From Lumbricus terrestris (lineage: Eukaryota > Annelida > Clitellata > Crassiclitellata > Lumbricidae), in the NCBI GenBank assembly GCA_949752735.1, contig OX457042.1, positions 32,774,289-32,838,288 on the forward strand: 64,000 bases of DNA, given 5' to 3'. Positions 63,746 to 64,000 of this stretch are shown one piece after another; positions within the stretch are counted from its first letter, which is position 1; each line of letters begins with the position of its first letter. The notes under the pieces are model-generated. The model had not been told where the DNA came from. It worked only from the letters and a program-made list of their open reading frames with translations, and searched no databases. Made by a program: the position numbers and the translations under genes.

Positions 63746-64000
63746 TGCTATCTGTGTCTGACTGTAGATTTGTCTGCCTATCTCTGTTTCTGTCGCTATC
63801 TGTGTCTGACTGTAGATTTGTCTGCTTATCTCTTTCTGTCGCTATCTGTGTCTGACTGTAGATCTGTCTGCTTACCTATTTTTGTCGCTGTCTGTGTCTG
63901 ACTGTAGATCTGTCTGCCTATCTCTTTCGGTTGCAATCTGTGTCTGTCTGTAGATTTGTCTGCTTATCTCTTTCGGTCGCTGTCTGTGTCTGACTGTAGA

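Larger units (their letters stand above)
1..64000 (+). repeat. Satellite/macrosatellite array of 46- and 48-bp monomers filling the window
   Basis: Every part of the window reads as head-to-tail copies of one monomer, recognisable by the recurring blocks TGTCTGACTGTAGATTTG, GTCTGCTTATCTC or GTCTGCCTATCTC, and GTCGCTATC. Orientation never switches. Roughly 1,370 copies fit in 64 kb. The array runs off both ends, so its full length is unknown. Neighbouring monomers differ at several positions, while blocks kilobases apart can be nearly identical. That pattern means the real units of amplification are longer than one monomer. A eukaryotic heterochromatic satellite is the most likely identity; this is inferred from size and organisation. 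No gene, unique spacer or transposon is visible anywhere inside. Confidence 0.97.
49675..64000 (+). repeat. Second subfamily domain
   Basis: The same monomers continue in the same orientation with a different set of diagnostic variants that I did not find upstream. These are TAGCGTTG (first at 49,675), GGATTTGCCTGCC (first near 50,372), TCGCAATCTG (first near 50,633), CTTTCTCTCGC or CTTTCTCTCAC (first near 50,949), and CTTTCTATCTTTGTCG (first near 50,337). 46-bp-class units dominate. The change is a boundary between independently homogenised parts of one array rather than the array's end. Confidence 0.82.

Noticed and set aside
1..64000. CRISPR array
   Set aside because: The period of 46-48 bp is superficially suitable, but there are no unique spacers. 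The whole unit repeats, and no cas-like gene is present.
1..64000. CENP-B box or telomeric repeat
   Set aside because: No TTCGNNNNANNCGGG match was seen: TTTCGGTCGC lacks the required second half. No TTAGGG-type runs were seen.
1..64000. Simple tetranucleotide microsatellite
   Set aside because: TATC and GTCT words are frequent, but they sit in a fixed 46- or 48-bp context with non-repetitive blocks such as GACTGTAGATTTG.
1..64000. Transposon ends, long terminal repeats, tRNA or rRNA genes
   Set aside because: No interruption of the monomer pattern was found anywhere on either strand, and no inverted repeat, polyA tail or structural RNA signature.
1..64000. Smad-type GTCTG boxes as a functional array
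   Set aside because: GTCTG does occur about twice per monomer, but the motif is too short to distinguish from the composition, and nothing else in the sequence supports it.

Overview
The whole 64,000-base window is one uninterrupted tandem-repeat array. I see no unique sequence, protein gene, RNA gene, recognisable transposon or CRISPR array. The unit is a T-rich monomer in two main length classes. One is 46 bp and carries the core TTTCGGTCGCTAT. The other is 48 bp and carries CTGTTTCTGTCGCTAT in the same place. Both share the block TGTCTGACTGTAGATTTG. At about 46-47 bp per copy the window holds roughly 1,370 monomers, all in the same orientation. A typical monomer is about 46% T, 22% C, 22% G and 11% A, so the strand asymmetry is very strong in A/T and close to zero in G/C.

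This points to a eukaryotic satellite or macrosatellite, for example pericentromeric, subtelomeric or sex-chromosome heterochromatin, probably from a long-read assembly. Nothing in the sequence identifies the phylum, and I do not recognise the monomer as a named satellite.

Layout. Bases 1 to about 49,670 form one subfamily domain. It contains a very large duplication: 1-16,041 recurs at 21,543-37,583, with no difference at any rare variant I compared. Inside it are nested duplications with offsets of 1,262, 1,807 and 2,356 bp. Bases 16,042-21,542 belong only to the first large copy and are partly built from material like 5,327-7,196. Bases 37,584 to about 49,670 are a mosaic of the same blocks rejoined in new orders, with offsets of 606, about 5,600 and 7,429 bp. 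From about 49,670 to the end a second subfamily with its own diagnostic variants takes over, including a 4,544-bp tandem duplication (54,886-59,201 and 59,430-63,745).

Open reading frames of 60-105 codons occur throughout, but they follow from repeat arithmetic. In the + frames, one of the three frames of each monomer carries both TGA and TAG. A 46-bp monomer shifts the frame by one and a 48-bp monomer does not, so a frame must close after a few units. The + frames I checked begin at TTG rather than ATG. I therefore annotate no coding sequence. The main biological interest is the nested record of unequal exchange, the retained CpG sites with TpG/CpA variants, and the dense, phased, one-strand GATA-type motifs.
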